56,865 nt of DNA from Oscillibacter sp. 1-3 (GTDB lineage Bacteria > Bacillota > Clostridia > Oscillospirales > Oscillospiraceae): assembly GCF_000403435.2 (NCBI RefSeq), contig NZ_KE159703.1:537071-593935 (forward strand), written 5' to 3'. The notes under the pieces are model-generated. The model was not told where the DNA came from and made no database searches. It was given only the letters and a program-made list of their open reading frames with translations. Both the position numbers and the translations under genes were made by a program. This document shows positions 7,998 to 16,157 of the stretch, piece by piece. Numbering within the stretch: position 1 is the stretch's first letter; the number at the start of each line of letters is the position of its first letter.

Positions 7998-8957
7998 TTA
8001 CCGCTCCTGGCTGCGCTGGCGTTTCTTCATCCACTGTTCCAACAGTTTGATGATGGTGTCCTGCATCTGCTTGGGGGTGTAGGAGCGGGGGAAATATTTG
8101 TGGAGGGTATCGGAAGTCAGAACGATCTTATCGACCTCCGGCTTTTTTTCCTCCGACATGATGCCCAGCATGGTGTCCTCATCCAGTTTCCCGGACTGAC
8201 TGAGTTTTTTCATCCGCTGGGCCTGGGACAGCGACGGAGTAGCCTGTTCACTCTCGATGGTCTCCACCAAAAGTTCCTGTTCCTCCGGCTTCAAATAGGA
8301 AATTTCTACGGCGGGGGTCATGGCGATTTTCTTATCGTCCACCATTTGCTGAAGCTGGGGGGATAGTTCATTAAGGCGAAGGTAACGCTGTATAGTCCTG
8401 GCACTATCATCTGAGTTCTCGGCAAGAAGGTCACGGCTTTTTACGCCACGGAAATGGTGGCCAACTTGTCCACCATTTTCAACACCAGCAATTTCCTCAT
8501 CTTTTGAGGGCCTGCCTGCCTTTCGCCGTATAGCATCCATCTTCATCTGATAGGCTTTTGCCTTTTCGCTGGGCAGAATGTTTTCACGCTGGATATTGCT
8601 ATCTACCATGAAAATCGTAGCGGTGTCCCGGTCCAAGTCTCGAACAATGACCGGCATGGTGTCCAGTCCAGCCAATTCACAAGCGTATTTGCGCCGGTGT
8701 CCGGCCACCAACTCATAGCCGCCGCCCTCGCGGGGGCGGGCGATGGCGGGCATGAGAACGCCGTATTCCTTGACGCTCTCCACGGTTTCCTTCATAGAAT
8801 CATCATCCCTTACGGAAAACGGATGGTCGGGGAACGGGTACAGCTCGGACAACGGGATATTCTGCACCTTCTCCAGCTTGGCGTCCTGACGCTCCTGTTC
8901 CGTGGTGAACAGGTCAGAGGCTGATGCCAGCTCTACTTTTCGCGCGCTGCTTTTCAA
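7998..8957 (-). CDS. parB: ParB/Spo0J-family partition protein
   Basis: 319 residues. The ParB N-terminal domain has PFPDHPFSVRDDDSMKETVE, then the nucleotide-binding boxes GGYELVAGHRRKYACEL (GHRR) and FMVDSNIQREN. A central helix-turn-helix (about 165-230: SRDLLAENSDDSARTIQRYL) and a C-terminal dimerisation region follow. ParB binds parS sites, slides as a CTP-dependent clamp and works with ParA to partition DNA. The gene overlaps parA by 44 bp, as is usual for ICE-borne parAB pairs in Clostridia, which stabilise the excised circular element. No parS-like palindrome was located. Confidence 0.92.
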   Translation of the reverse strand: MKSSARKVELASASDLFTTEQERQDAKLEKVQNIPLSELYPFPDHPFSVRDDDSMKETVESVKEYGVLMPAIARPREGGGYELVAGHRRKYACELAGLDTMPVIVRDLDRDTATIFMVDSNIQRENILPSEKAKAYQMKMDAIRRKAGRPSKDEEIAGVENGGQVGHHFRGVKSRDLLAENSDDSARTIQRYLRLNELSPQLQQMVDDKKIAMTPAVEISYLKPEEQELLVETIESEQATPSLSQAQRMKKLSQSGKLDEDTMLGIMSEEKKPEVDKIVLTSDTLHKYFPRSYTPKQMQDTIIKLLEQWMKKRQRSQER

Positions 8958-9735
8958 GCCGTAGCACCTCCCGCGTCAGATTTCCATAGGCTTCGGCCAC
9001 CTTTCCGCCGGGGTCATGGGCAAAGATGCTCTTGCCCTCGGCGCTGGTCTCCTTGGCCCGGACAGAATGGGGTATCTCGGAATCGAATACCTTGATGTCC
9101 CCGCCGTAAGTCTCCCGGAGCAGGGCGCTGATCTCCCTGGCAAAGTTGGTCCGGCTGTCCACCATCGTCAGCAGGATGCCGTCAATGAGCAGCTTGGGAT
9201 TGATCTGCCGCCGCACCTTGCCCACGGTCTGCAAGAGCTGTTCAAGCCCTTTCGCCGGGAGGTACTCCGCTTGGACGGGGACGATCAGACGATTGGCAGC
9301 AGCCAGGGCGTTGACGGTGAGCATACCCAGGGAGGGCTGGCAGTCCAGCAGGATGTGGGTGTACTGTTTCCGAACCGTGTCCAGATACTGCCGCAGGATG
9401 GTCTCGCGGCTCATGGCGTTCACCAGCGACACCTCCATGCCGGAGAGCTGGATGTTTGAGGGCATGAGGTCCACGCCCTCCGCATGATGCAGGATGCCCT
9501 CGCCGGGAGCGATGGGCTGATCGTTCAGCACCTTGCCCATCAGGTCCGAGAGGGTGACGGGCAGATCGTCCGGCTGGGAATGACCCAGGCTGATGGAAAG
9601 ACTGGCCTGGGGGTCTACGTCCACCACTAACACCTTTTTCCCGGCTTGGGCCAGACCGATGCCGAGGTTTGCGCAAGTTGTACTCTTGCCCGTACCGCCT
9701 TTTTGATTGACTACGGCGATCACTTGGGCGTTCAT
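8914..9735 (-). CDS. parA: ParA/Soj-family partition ATPase
   Basis: 273 residues starting MNAQVIAVVNQKGGTGKSTT: the deviant Walker A motif KGGTGKST is complete. Also present are VLVVDVDPQASLSISLGHSQ (Walker A'), HILLDCQPSLGMLTVNAL (Walker B) and the PVQAEYLPAKGLEQLLQTV region. ParA forms ATP-dependent dimers on DNA and moves ParB-bound cargo. The C-terminus overlaps parB by 44 bp. It is the most upstream gene of the left ICE operon; the region before it holds two hairpins and then a truncated recombinase, so the normal upstream part of the element is missing. Confidence 0.93.
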   Translation of the reverse strand: MNAQVIAVVNQKGGTGKSTTCANLGIGLAQAGKKVLVVDVDPQASLSISLGHSQPDDLPVTLSDLMGKVLNDQPIAPGEGILHHAEGVDLMPSNIQLSGMEVSLVNAMSRETILRQYLDTVRKQYTHILLDCQPSLGMLTVNALAAANRLIVPVQAEYLPAKGLEQLLQTVGKVRRQINPKLLIDGILLTMVDSRTNFAREISALLRETYGGDIKVFDSEIPHSVRAKETSAEGKSIFAHDPGGKVAEAYGNLTREVLRLEKQRAKSRAGISL

Positions 9736-9767
9736 GTGTTCTCAACTCCCTACTACAAATAAAAATA

Positions 9768-9823
9768 CCCCATCGCAAAATGGGGATGAAAAAAGGGAGA
9801 ACGTAGCTATGCTACATTCTCCC
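9768..9823 (-). promoter_or_regulatory. Two adjacent hairpins upstream of parA
   Basis: CCCCAT/ATGGGG (9768-9785) and GGGAGAACGTAGC/GCTACATTCTCCC (9795-9823) form two stems within 60 bp upstream of parA. The second is strong. They may form a leader attenuator or a regulator site for the parAB operon; which is not decided by the sequence. Confidence 0.4.
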
Positions 9824-9959
9824 GCAAAAAACAGTATGCAGTTGTCGGCTTTTGCCGTTTTCTATTCCAGGCTGGGAACAGTCAGGAGCCAATCCGCCGC
9901 AATCCCGCATAAATCCTGGCTTTTTCAAAACTTTTCGTACCCTTCCCCAACAGCACCTG

Positions 9960-11180
9960 TTCAACGAATGGCTGGTGAGGGATACGAGCAAGAAAATCCG
10001 GGCGGTAAAACGCTCAAAAGGCATGAGTGGGAAGCCTGTCACAAGCAAGCCCGTGTACGGCTACCTCATGGACGAGGACGAAAATTTCATCATTGACGAG
10101 GAAGCCGCCCCCGTGGTGAAGCAGATATACAGCCTTTGCCTTGCCGGGAACGGACCGACCAAGATAGCCCGTATGCTTACGGAGCAGCAGACACCCACGC
10201 CGGGAACGCTGGAATACCGCCGGACGGGAAGTACACGCCGCTACCACCCCGGCTATGAGTGCAGATGGGCGACAAACACCGTGGCGCATATCCTTGAAAA
10301 CCGGGAATACACGGGCTGCCTTGTGAACTTCAAGACCGAGAAAGTGTCCTATAAGGTGAAGCAGAGCAAAGAGAACCCCGTGGAAAAACAGGCAATCTTT
10401 GAGAACCACCACGAAGCAATCATTGACCGGGAAACATGGGAGCGTGTGCAGGAGCTACGCAAGCAGCGCAAACGCCCCAACCGCTATGATGAAGTGGGCT
10501 TGTTCTCCGGCTTGCTCTTTTGTGCCGACTGCGGCAGCGTCATGTACCAGCAGAGGTATCAGACGGACAAGCGGCGGCAGGACTGCTACATATGCGGCAG
10601 CTACAAGAAGCGCACGGCAGACTGTACGGCGCACTTTATCCGCACCGACCTTTTAACCGCCGGAGTGACCGAGAACCTACGGAAAGTCACCAGCTACGCC
10701 GCAAAGCACGAAGCCCGGTTTATGAAGCTGTTGACCGAGCAGACCGAGGACGGGAGCAAACGCCGGAACGCCGCCAAGAAGAAAGAGCTGGAAGCGGCAG
10801 AAAAACGGATTGCGGAACTCTCCGCTATCTTCAAGCGGCTGTATGAGGACAGCGTGACCGGGCGCATATCGGACGAGCGTTTCACGGAGCTTTCGGCAGA
10901 CTACGAAGCCGAGCAAAAGGAACTGAAAGAGAAAGCCGCCGCCTTGCAGAGCGAACTTTCTAAAACGCTGGAAGCCACGGCAAACGCTGAAAAGTTTATG
11001 AAAGTGGTACGCAAGTACACCAGCTTTGAGGAACTTACCCCTACCCTGTTACGGGAGTTTGTGGAGAAAATCGTAATCCACGAATCGGAAGCCCTTGACG
11101 GGAAACGCCGGGGGAAGCTCCGCAGACAGGAAATCGAAATCTATTACTCTTTTGTCGGCAAGGTAGAGTTGCCCGACTAA
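9960..11180 (+). pseudogene. Large serine recombinase (Tn4451 TnpX-type), catalytic domain missing
   Basis: About 406 residues of recombinase remain, opening abruptly at NEWLVRDTSKKIRAVK. The recombinase domain (KPVYGYLMDEDENFIIDEEA), zinc ribbon (LLFCADCGSVMYQQRY then CYICGSYKK) and coiled coil (KKKELEAAEKRIAELSAI) are intact, and the C-terminus ends FVGKVELPD. The N-terminal resolvase domain, with the catalytic serine and the DRLSR-type motif, is absent: the frame upstream of 9960 is unrelated. An ORF can start at 9852, but it cannot give an active recombinase. This marks a deletion or recombination junction between the parA leader and another element. Confidence 0.85.
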
Positions 11181-11254
11181 AGCCCGACCCGTCCGGCAGT
11201 CAGCCGGACAGGGAACGGCAAAATTTTTTACACTTCTTTTACTTCTTTATCTCA

Positions 11255-12236
11255 CATGAGCAAATGATTATGAAAATGTAGTTTCATATATTTCCCAAAA
11301 TGCCCCAGTTCCTTATGACCCAAGTTCTTTCACCTGGGGAAAGGAGATCATCCGGCGTCTAAATGCCCAAGGAATGGATGTCAATTCTTATAATATCTCG
11401 GTTTCTTTTGGGAACACAACCACACCACTGTATAAACCTTATAAAGATCGGTTTTTGGTTGATAAAGGAAAAAACTTGTATGATGGTATTAATGACATCG
11501 ACCTTATAAAGATCACGCAAAATGATGGCAGCGTGTTAGCGATAGCATGGCTTGGAAGAACGAATTATCTTGGAAGCATTTATGATAAGACCGTTAAGGG
11601 GCTTCGCTTAAGAAAAGGGAATATACAGATTGGTGATGGACAAACCCTGAACACAGTATTCAAAGATGCGCGCTTTAATGGCTGGTCAATCGGTGAAGTG
11701 TTCGTTTCAAGTCCTCACCTGATTCCTAATGCTCGCCGCGATAATTTTGAAAAAAATCCTGCCTATTTTGTCCTGATTGAACAGTTGCAAAGGGTTGCAG
11801 CAGAGATAACCCGAGAAATAAGGGCCGCATCATTGAAACGGAATCGAGAGCTGACTATGGAACTTGAAAAGGCCAAAGCAACTGTCCATGATGCGGCCGA
11901 TGCCATCGAAAATGGTACTGATATTACAGCTAAGAGCCGTATTCTTCCCAAATTATCTTCAGCTCAAAAAGCAGTTTCTAATTCGACTGTCACAGATGAA
12001 TCTGGTGTATATTATCAAGAAATCGCTTTTATGAATTGGATATGCTCATTGGTACATTCAAAGGTACGACGGCATTCAAAGCGATCAACACACTGAAAAC
12101 ACTTAATAAAACAGAGAAAAAGATTCTTGAACATGTTTTTAGCGTTATTGTTGATCAATTAGGCCCTGACGCAGACCGTCTTATTGAGGCTTTAATTGAT
12201 GACTTTGCCAGAACTAGAGAGCCACATAGCAAATAA
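11255..12236 (+). pseudogene. Remnant of a GHKL (HSP90-like) ATPase protein, N-terminus lost, frameshifted
   Basis: Coding similarity can be followed from ENVVSYISQNAPVPYDP (about 11270), before any start codon, through the 240-residue ORF starting at 11374. The motif GEVFVSSPHLIPNARRDNFE is typical of large cytoplasmic ATP-binding proteins with an N-terminal histidine-kinase-like/HSP90-like domain. The frame ends early; the true C-terminus (MLIGTFKGTTAFKAINTLKT to EPHSK) continues in another frame from 12036, so there is a frameshift near 12010-12036. The ATPase part itself is missing upstream. Codon use is AT-rich, unlike both flanks, suggesting separate acquisition. Function of the parent family is not certain; a defence role is possible. 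Confidence 0.6.
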
Positions 12237-12246
12237 AGGAGGGGGA

Positions 12247-12727
12247 ATGATGGCGCTACCGTATAGATATTGTGTGGTAAATATGCTTAGCTTGAAGTTA
12301 GATATAAAGAATCCTCGATTCGCATCCAGTACATTGGTGGACAATGCCTCTAAAATGCCTGAAGAGGCAGATGTGATTAATACCTTTTAAAGTATGCGGA
12401 CATATCTTCGCTTGCAAGCAATATCGAACGAACTAACTGTTTACATGGATCTGAAATGGTAACAGGCTGTGTCGATAACGAAGGGAAAATAGCTGTTGCG
12501 GAGGGCAATCGCCGTGTATCTGCATGTAAATTGTTATTAATAGGTCGTTGATTCCGGATGAATTTAAAAATGAGTACCCTGTCGCATCACAAGAAACGAT
12601 AGAAAACATTAAGTCGGTCATAATCAATTTATATAATTCAAAAGAATTGATTCAATCATACTTGAGTGATCATCACATTAGTGGTGTAAAAAATGGTCTG
12701 CACTCGAAAAGAATAATTGTTATATGA
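12247..12727 (+). pseudogene. Remnant of a ParB-like N-terminal-domain protein, several frameshifts
   Basis: A GGAGGGGG site precedes ATGATGGCG at 12247. The first frame gives MMALPYRYCVVNMLSLKLDI and stops at 12390. One-base shifts restore FLKYADISSLASN, then KIAVAEGNRRVSACKLL, which resembles the ParB-type (E)GNRR nucleotide motif, and after another shift LIPDEFKNEYPVAS to about 12727. At least three frameshifts are needed, so the gene is dead. It lies 10 bp after the GHKL remnant on the same strand, so the two once formed an operon. Confidence 0.55.
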
Positions 12728-12979
12728 ACCTATTCCAACAGTATTATCTGTTTTTATTTTCAGCATTTCAACGCCAAAGAAATCGAAACTGCTGTTTTTA
12801 TACATGAAATTTCAAATATGTCCATAGCTGAATCAGATCTTTGTGTAAACTGACTCCCGGGGCAGAGAGTCAGTAAATTGCTGCTTTATCGCTTGTGCCC
12901 AAGCCACTCCGCTTTATGCTTTCCATCTTCCAAAATGTATTGTGCTCATATAATATTCTATGTGGAAGTAAAGCAAGTC

Positions 12980-13008
12980 TTGCATTGCAGGAAAATCTAT
13001 GGCATAAT
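12980..13008 (+). promoter_or_regulatory. Promoter of tRNA-Ser
   Basis: TTGCAT (12980-12985), 17-base spacer, CATAAT (13003-13008), ending 19 bp before the tRNA 5' end. Spacing fits a sigma-A promoter. Confidence 0.55.
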
Positions 13009-13027
13009 ATCGCTGGAAGTAAAATAT

Positions 13028-13118
13028 GGAGATGTACCCAAGTGGCTGAAGGGTCCGGATTCGAAATCCGGTAGGCGCCGCAAGGCGTGCGGGGGTTCAA
13101 ATCCCTCCATCTCCGCCA
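13028..13118 (+). tRNA. tRNA-Ser (anticodon CGA), CCA encoded
   Basis: Acceptor GGAGATG pairs with CATCTCC, followed by G and encoded CCA (13116-13118). The anticodon stem CCGGA/TCCGG encloses TTCGAAA, so the anticodon is CGA, reading UCG serine codons. A long variable arm (TAGGCGCCGCAAGGCGTGC) is the serine-type class II feature, and the T arm GGGGG-TTCAAAT-CCCTC is good. A promoter precedes and a strong hairpin follows. It stands at the border between decayed mobile DNA and the chromosomal block, and tRNA genes are frequent integration sites, but no duplicated 3' end was found in the window. Confidence 0.95.
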
Positions 13119-13125
13119 TGATAAG

Positions 13126-13161
13126 TTGACAGACCACCAAGGGAGTGGTCTGTCAATTTTT
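13126..13161 (+). terminator. Terminator after tRNA-Ser
   Basis: TTGACAGACCAC pairs perfectly with GTGGTCTGTCAA around a 7-base loop, followed by TTTTTAT. Rho-independent terminator 8 bp after the tRNA CCA. Confidence 0.85.
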
Positions 13162-13340
13162 ATATAAATCAACATAGTAAATGCTTTGCACCGCAGTGAT
13201 TTCGCTGCGGTATTTTTATTTCTAAAAGGAGAACTATAATAATTGTGATACAGAAAAGTGAAGTGATCAAGGCCGGCCTCTGGAAAGGATTTCAGGATAG
13301 TAGCTCCAAAATAGCAAAGCGCAAGTGCTATAGATATGAT

Positions 13341-13515
13341 ATTAGGCCTTGTTTGAAAAATGTCAAAACGCCCCGCCCAAACAGCGGATCTTTTTCCGCC
13401 ATACGGCGTTAAAAATTCTTGAAAATACACCAAGTATTCCTGCGGATTTTTGCCTTGTCTGGAAGAAAAATCTCTCGCCGTTGGGCATTCCGCCAATTTT
13501 CAAACAAGGCCTAAT
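13341..13515. mobile_element. MITE-like element with 19-bp terminal inverted repeats
   Basis: ATTAGGCCTTGTTTGAAAA (13341-13359) is the exact reverse complement of 13497-13515. The interior is also an imperfect palindrome (GCCCAAACAGCGG against CCGTTGGGC) with no coding content. The ends resemble those of the palindrome at 31814-31886 next to an IS5-like transposase remnant (GGCCCTGTTTGAAAAAT), so the element is probably a non-autonomous derivative moved by that kind of transposase. It sits just before an IS3 remnant. Confidence 0.65.
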
Positions 13516-13539
13516 GTAAACAGACCCTAAAATCCGAAA

Positions 13540-13776
13540 TGTACTACCTTTGGTATTTTGATGTCTATGATGAACTTTATGAAGCGATTTCCGCATACAT
13601 CAACTTTTATAACAATGAGCGTTACCCAAAAACTCGGCTGTGTGACGCCTATGGAATTTTTGAGTCCAGAGATAAATAAAAGAAGGAAACTCTTTTCTGA
13701 TATTTTCTGTTTTGTCTGCTTGACAGGGGGCACTTCACCGCAAACCTGGCGTTTTCGGGAGAACAGGCGGGGATAG
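13540..13776 (+). pseudogene. IS3-family transposase C-terminal remnant, frameshifted
   Basis: One frame reads YDELYEAISAYINFYNNERY and a second, after a shift near 13630, reads VTPMEFLSPEINKRRKLF to LTGGTSPQT. Together they match the last part of IS3-type OrfB (the INFYNNERYQ segment after the final catalytic Glu and the TPMEF motif). The DDE core is missing. Confidence 0.7.
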
Positions 13777-13854
13777 AGCCCCGCTCCTGCACAGCCGCAG
13801 CCGAAACCAAAAATTGCGGAGGATCAATGGACGCTTCCCTGCTGGAGAACCCGC

Positions 13855-13884
13855 TTGTGTTGCGGGGGCAGCCTGTGGTATACT
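13855..13884 (+). promoter_or_regulatory. Putative promoter of the VOC gene
   Basis: TTGTGT (13855-13860), 18-base spacer, TATACT (13879-13884), 20 bp before the TTG start codon. Close to sigma-A consensus. Confidence 0.45.
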
Positions 13885-13903
13885 GTCTATGAGGTGATGA
13901 AAT

Positions 13904-14269
13904 TTGCTGACATTCAACCATTTCAACTTTAATGTAGCCGACCTGGCGCGGTCCATCCAATTTTACCGTGACGCCCTGGGCCTGGAGGAGGCGCGCCGCA
14001 AGGAGGCGGAGGACGGCAGCTTTGTGATCGTGTTTCTGGAAGACGGAAGGACGGACTTCCGCCTGGAGCTGACGTGGCTGCGGGACCATCCTCAGAAATA
14101 CGATCTGGGGGAGTGCGAGTTCCACTTGGCCCTGGCGGCGGAGGACTACGAGGCCGCCCATCAAAAACACGCCGGCATGGGCTGTATCTGCTTTGAGAAC
14201 CCGGCCATGGGCATCTATTTCATCAGCGACCCGGACGGGTACTGGATCGAGATCATCCCCGGACGGTAA
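13904..14269 (+). CDS. VOC-family (glyoxalase I-like) protein, TTG start
   Basis: 121 residues from TTG at 13904-13906, preceded by GAGGTG at 8 bp. The protein shows the paired beta-alpha-beta-beta-beta modules of the vicinal-oxygen-chelate fold: FNHFNFNVADLARSIQFYRD with His6, FRLELTW with Glu53-like position, and GIYFISDPDGYWIEIIPGR with the terminal metal Glu. The His/Glu pattern (H, E, H, E) fits lactoylglutathione-lyase-type proteins, which use a divalent metal, but in an organism that may lack glutathione the substrate is open. It stands alone between the IS remnant and a lipoprotein gene and ends in a terminator. Confidence 0.85.
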   Translation: MLTFNHFNFNVADLARSIQFYRDALGLEEARRKEAEDGSFVIVFLEDGRTDFRLELTWLRDHPQKYDLGECEFHLALAAEDYEAAHQKHAGMGCICFENPAMGIYFISDPDGYWIEIIPGR

Positions 14270-14276
14270 GGGGATC

Positions 14277-14314
14277 AAAAAACCGCCTGTGTCAAGAGAC
14301 GCGGGCGGTTTTTT
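14277..14314 (+). terminator. Terminator after VOC gene
   Basis: AAAAAACCGCC (14277-14287) pairs with GGCGGTTTTTT (14304-14314), with further partial pairing inside; T-run at the end. Confidence 0.8.
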
Positions 14315-14351
14315 GCAGGCGAAAAAAGCGGACGGAAAGGCAAAGAGCTGG

Positions 14352-14380
14352 TTGACTTTGCTGTGTGGCAGTGATAGAAT
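14352..14380 (+). promoter_or_regulatory. Promoter of lipoprotein gene
   Basis: TTGACT (14352-14357), 17-base spacer, TAGAAT (14375-14380); 70 bp upstream of the lipoprotein ATG. Near-consensus sigma-A promoter. Confidence 0.65.
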
Positions 14381-14449
14381 ATTTGTTGCCCCGCAGGGAA
14401 AAACGCCTGCGGGAGCATAGAATTTCAGAGATTTTTGGAGGGATTTCAA

Positions 14450-15061
14450 ATGAAGCGGTTGTTATCGGTATTGCTGGCGCTGGTTATGGTGCTGGCTCTG
14501 GCGGGCTGCGGAGGCAAGGATTCCGGGAGTCCCGGAACCAGTTCCGGAACCAGCTCCGGCGGCAGCGGCGATAACGTCGGCTCCGGCGATGGGGATGTCT
14601 ATGCGGAGGACGGTTGGGCTGAGGGACGCATGGGCGACACCATGCATGCCTACTGGTTCAATTACATCGTCAACAGCGCCTATACCTGCGGCGAATTCGC
14701 CGGCCGCGCGGCGGCGGAGGGCTGCAAGATGCTGGTGGTGGAGATCACGGTGAAGAACACCTTTACCAGCAGCGTGGAGATGTATGACACGGATTTCCAG
14801 GCCCAGTGGGGCAGCAGCGGGGACGAGGATTACCGTCTGCCCATCACCACCGACCCGGAGACCTATGAGGAGCTGGACCCCATCAGCGACGACCAGCTGC
14901 CCGGTACATATCAGCTCGGCGTGAACCAGGAGCGCACCGGCCTTCTGGTGTACGAGGTGCCCGCCGAGCACAAGGATTTCTCCATCTCCTATCTGGAGGC
15001 ATTTGAGGAGGGTGACGAGGGCGATACCTTCTTCGTGTACTTCACTCCCGAGGAGAGATGA
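14450..15061 (+). CDS. Lipoprotein, DUF4352-like
   Basis: 203 residues from ATG 14450, preceded by GGAGGG at 7 bp (a TTG 15 bp upstream overlaps this site and is not used). The signal peptide ends in the lipobox LALAGC, so Cys22-23 should be lipidated and the protein held on the outer face of the membrane. A Gly/Ser linker precedes a beta-rich domain with the DUF4352-type elements EGCKMLVVEITVKNTFTSSV and RTGLLVYEVPAEHKDFSISY. This domain is an immunoglobulin-like extracellular module of unknown role. A strong bidirectional terminator follows, separating it from a convergent lipoprotein gene. Confidence 0.8.
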   Translation: MKRLLSVLLALVMVLALAGCGGKDSGSPGTSSGTSSGGSGDNVGSGDGDVYAEDGWAEGRMGDTMHAYWFNYIVNSAYTCGEFAGRAAAEGCKMLVVEITVKNTFTSSVEMYDTDFQAQWGSSGDEDYRLPITTDPETYEELDPISDDQLPGTYQLGVNQERTGLLVYEVPAEHKDFSISYLEAFEEGDEGDTFFVYFTPEER

Positions 15062-15082
15062 CCTGCTCTCTCTGAAGATCAG

Positions 15083-15118
15083 AACCCCCGGTCCCGCGTG
15101 CGCGGGACCGGGGGTTTT
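15083..15118. terminator. Bidirectional terminator
   Basis: AACCCCCGGTCCCGCG pairs perfectly with CGCGGGACCGGGGGTT around a 2-base spacer, with TTTT after on the plus strand. It separates two convergent lipoprotein genes. Confidence 0.9.
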
Positions 15119-15125
15119 CGGTTCC

Positions 15126-16001
15126 TCATCCGGCCGGAGTGGGCAGCAGTGTGGTGAGGAGCTCCACGTAGGGCACGTCCAGAACGCCGGCGATATTCTC
15201 CGCCGTCAGGGGCACGAAGGACAGCTCCAGAGACTCCGCGTCCTCCACAATGCCGTCCCGCCAGGCCAGGTACTCCGCCCCGTCCACCGGCGGCTCCTCA
15301 TAGTACCAGTACGCCTCGCCGCTGGCGGGGTCCTGGTGGTAGGTGAAGTCCCAGTTGTCAGAGAGGAGGACATAGACCATGCCGTCCCTGTCGGCGTCCA
15401 CATCCCGGGGGAAGCCATTGGACACGCGGATTTGGTCCCAGGCGTCCACGGAGCCCATGTTCTCATAGGCGCCGGTCTCCGGCTGAAAGCGGTGGAGGGT
15501 GTAGGGCCAGAAGTCGCCGGCCCAGCCCTGGTTGTGGGACCAGGGGGCCTCCGCCGCGCCGTTCTCGTAGAAGATAATGCCGGGGAAGTCCCGCAGTTCC
15601 TGGCGCACTTCGCCGGCGGTTTCGTCGTAACCGTAGACAATCTCTGTCTGACCGGCCATCATGGCGTTTTGCCAGAGGAGGATCAGCTCTGCCGCGCCGT
15701 CGCCGTCCACGTCGTGCAGGGCAAAGAGATTGCCCTCAATGCCCTCGATGGAATTGCCGTCCAGGACCGTGCCGTCCGGCAGGACCTGCTGGTCATGGGC
15801 GGTGCGGAGGATCTCCGCAAAGGCGGCCCGGCGGGCCTCATCCCCTGTAAGAGCGGGTTTTGTGTCCGTCTCCTCCGGCGGGACAGCTGGGTCCCGAGCG
15901 GGGGCGCCGCCGGGGGGCGCATCGGCCCGGGGCTTTCCGCCGCAGGCGGTGAGGGACAGCAGAAGGCAAAGCAGAAGGAGAGAGGCGAGTAAACGGTACA
16001 T
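15126..16001 (-). CDS. Lipoprotein with calcium-loop-like DVDGDGAAE motif
   Basis: 291 residues. The signal peptide ends in the lipobox LSLTAC (Cys20), followed by a Pro-rich linker. The mature part contains ALHDVDGDGAAELILLWQNA, and again RDVDADRDGMVYVLLSD, the Asp-rich loops seen in FG-GAP/integrin-like repeats and in many Clostridia lipoproteins that describe 'DxDGDGxxE' calcium sites. No enzymatic motif was found. Expected location is the outer face of the cytoplasmic membrane. It is convergent with the preceding lipoprotein gene and probably monocistronic. Confidence 0.75.
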   Translation of the reverse strand: MYRLLASLLLLCLLLSLTACGGKPRADAPPGGAPARDPAVPPEETDTKPALTGDEARRAAFAEILRTAHDQQVLPDGTVLDGNSIEGIEGNLFALHDVDGDGAAELILLWQNAMMAGQTEIVYGYDETAGEVRQELRDFPGIIFYENGAAEAPWSHNQGWAGDFWPYTLHRFQPETGAYENMGSVDAWDQIRVSNGFPRDVDADRDGMVYVLLSDNWDFTYHQDPASGEAYWYYEEPPVDGAEYLAWRDGIVEDAESLELSFVPLTAENIAGVLDVPYVELLTTLLPTPAG

Positions 16002-16116
16002 AGCGGAAAGTCCTTTCTATCAAAATCTGATAGGGATAGGATACCACTCCGCCGGGGGGAAGAAATCTCAAAAGGATTACAAAAGGGATACAGATTCACG
16101 GCAAAAATAACAAACA

Positions 16117-16147
16117 GGCGGCGCGCCGGTTTCCGGCGCGCCGCCCT
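16117..16147. terminator. GC-rich terminator after kinase operon
   Basis: GGCGGCGCGCC pairs with GGCGCGCCGCC around GGTTTCC. It lies downstream of the PfkB gene (minus strand, stop at 16158), where reading out of that operon would end. Confidence 0.75.
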
Positions 16148-16157
16148 TATGTGCCGT

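Noticed and set aside
12849..12874. CTGACTC...GAGTCAG as a terminator
   Set aside because: The stem is only 7 bp with a large GC loop and no T-run; not strong enough to annotate.
13028..13118. tRNA-Ser as the integration site of the left ICE
   Set aside because: No duplicate of the tRNA 3' end was found elsewhere in the window, and the nearby recombinase is headless.
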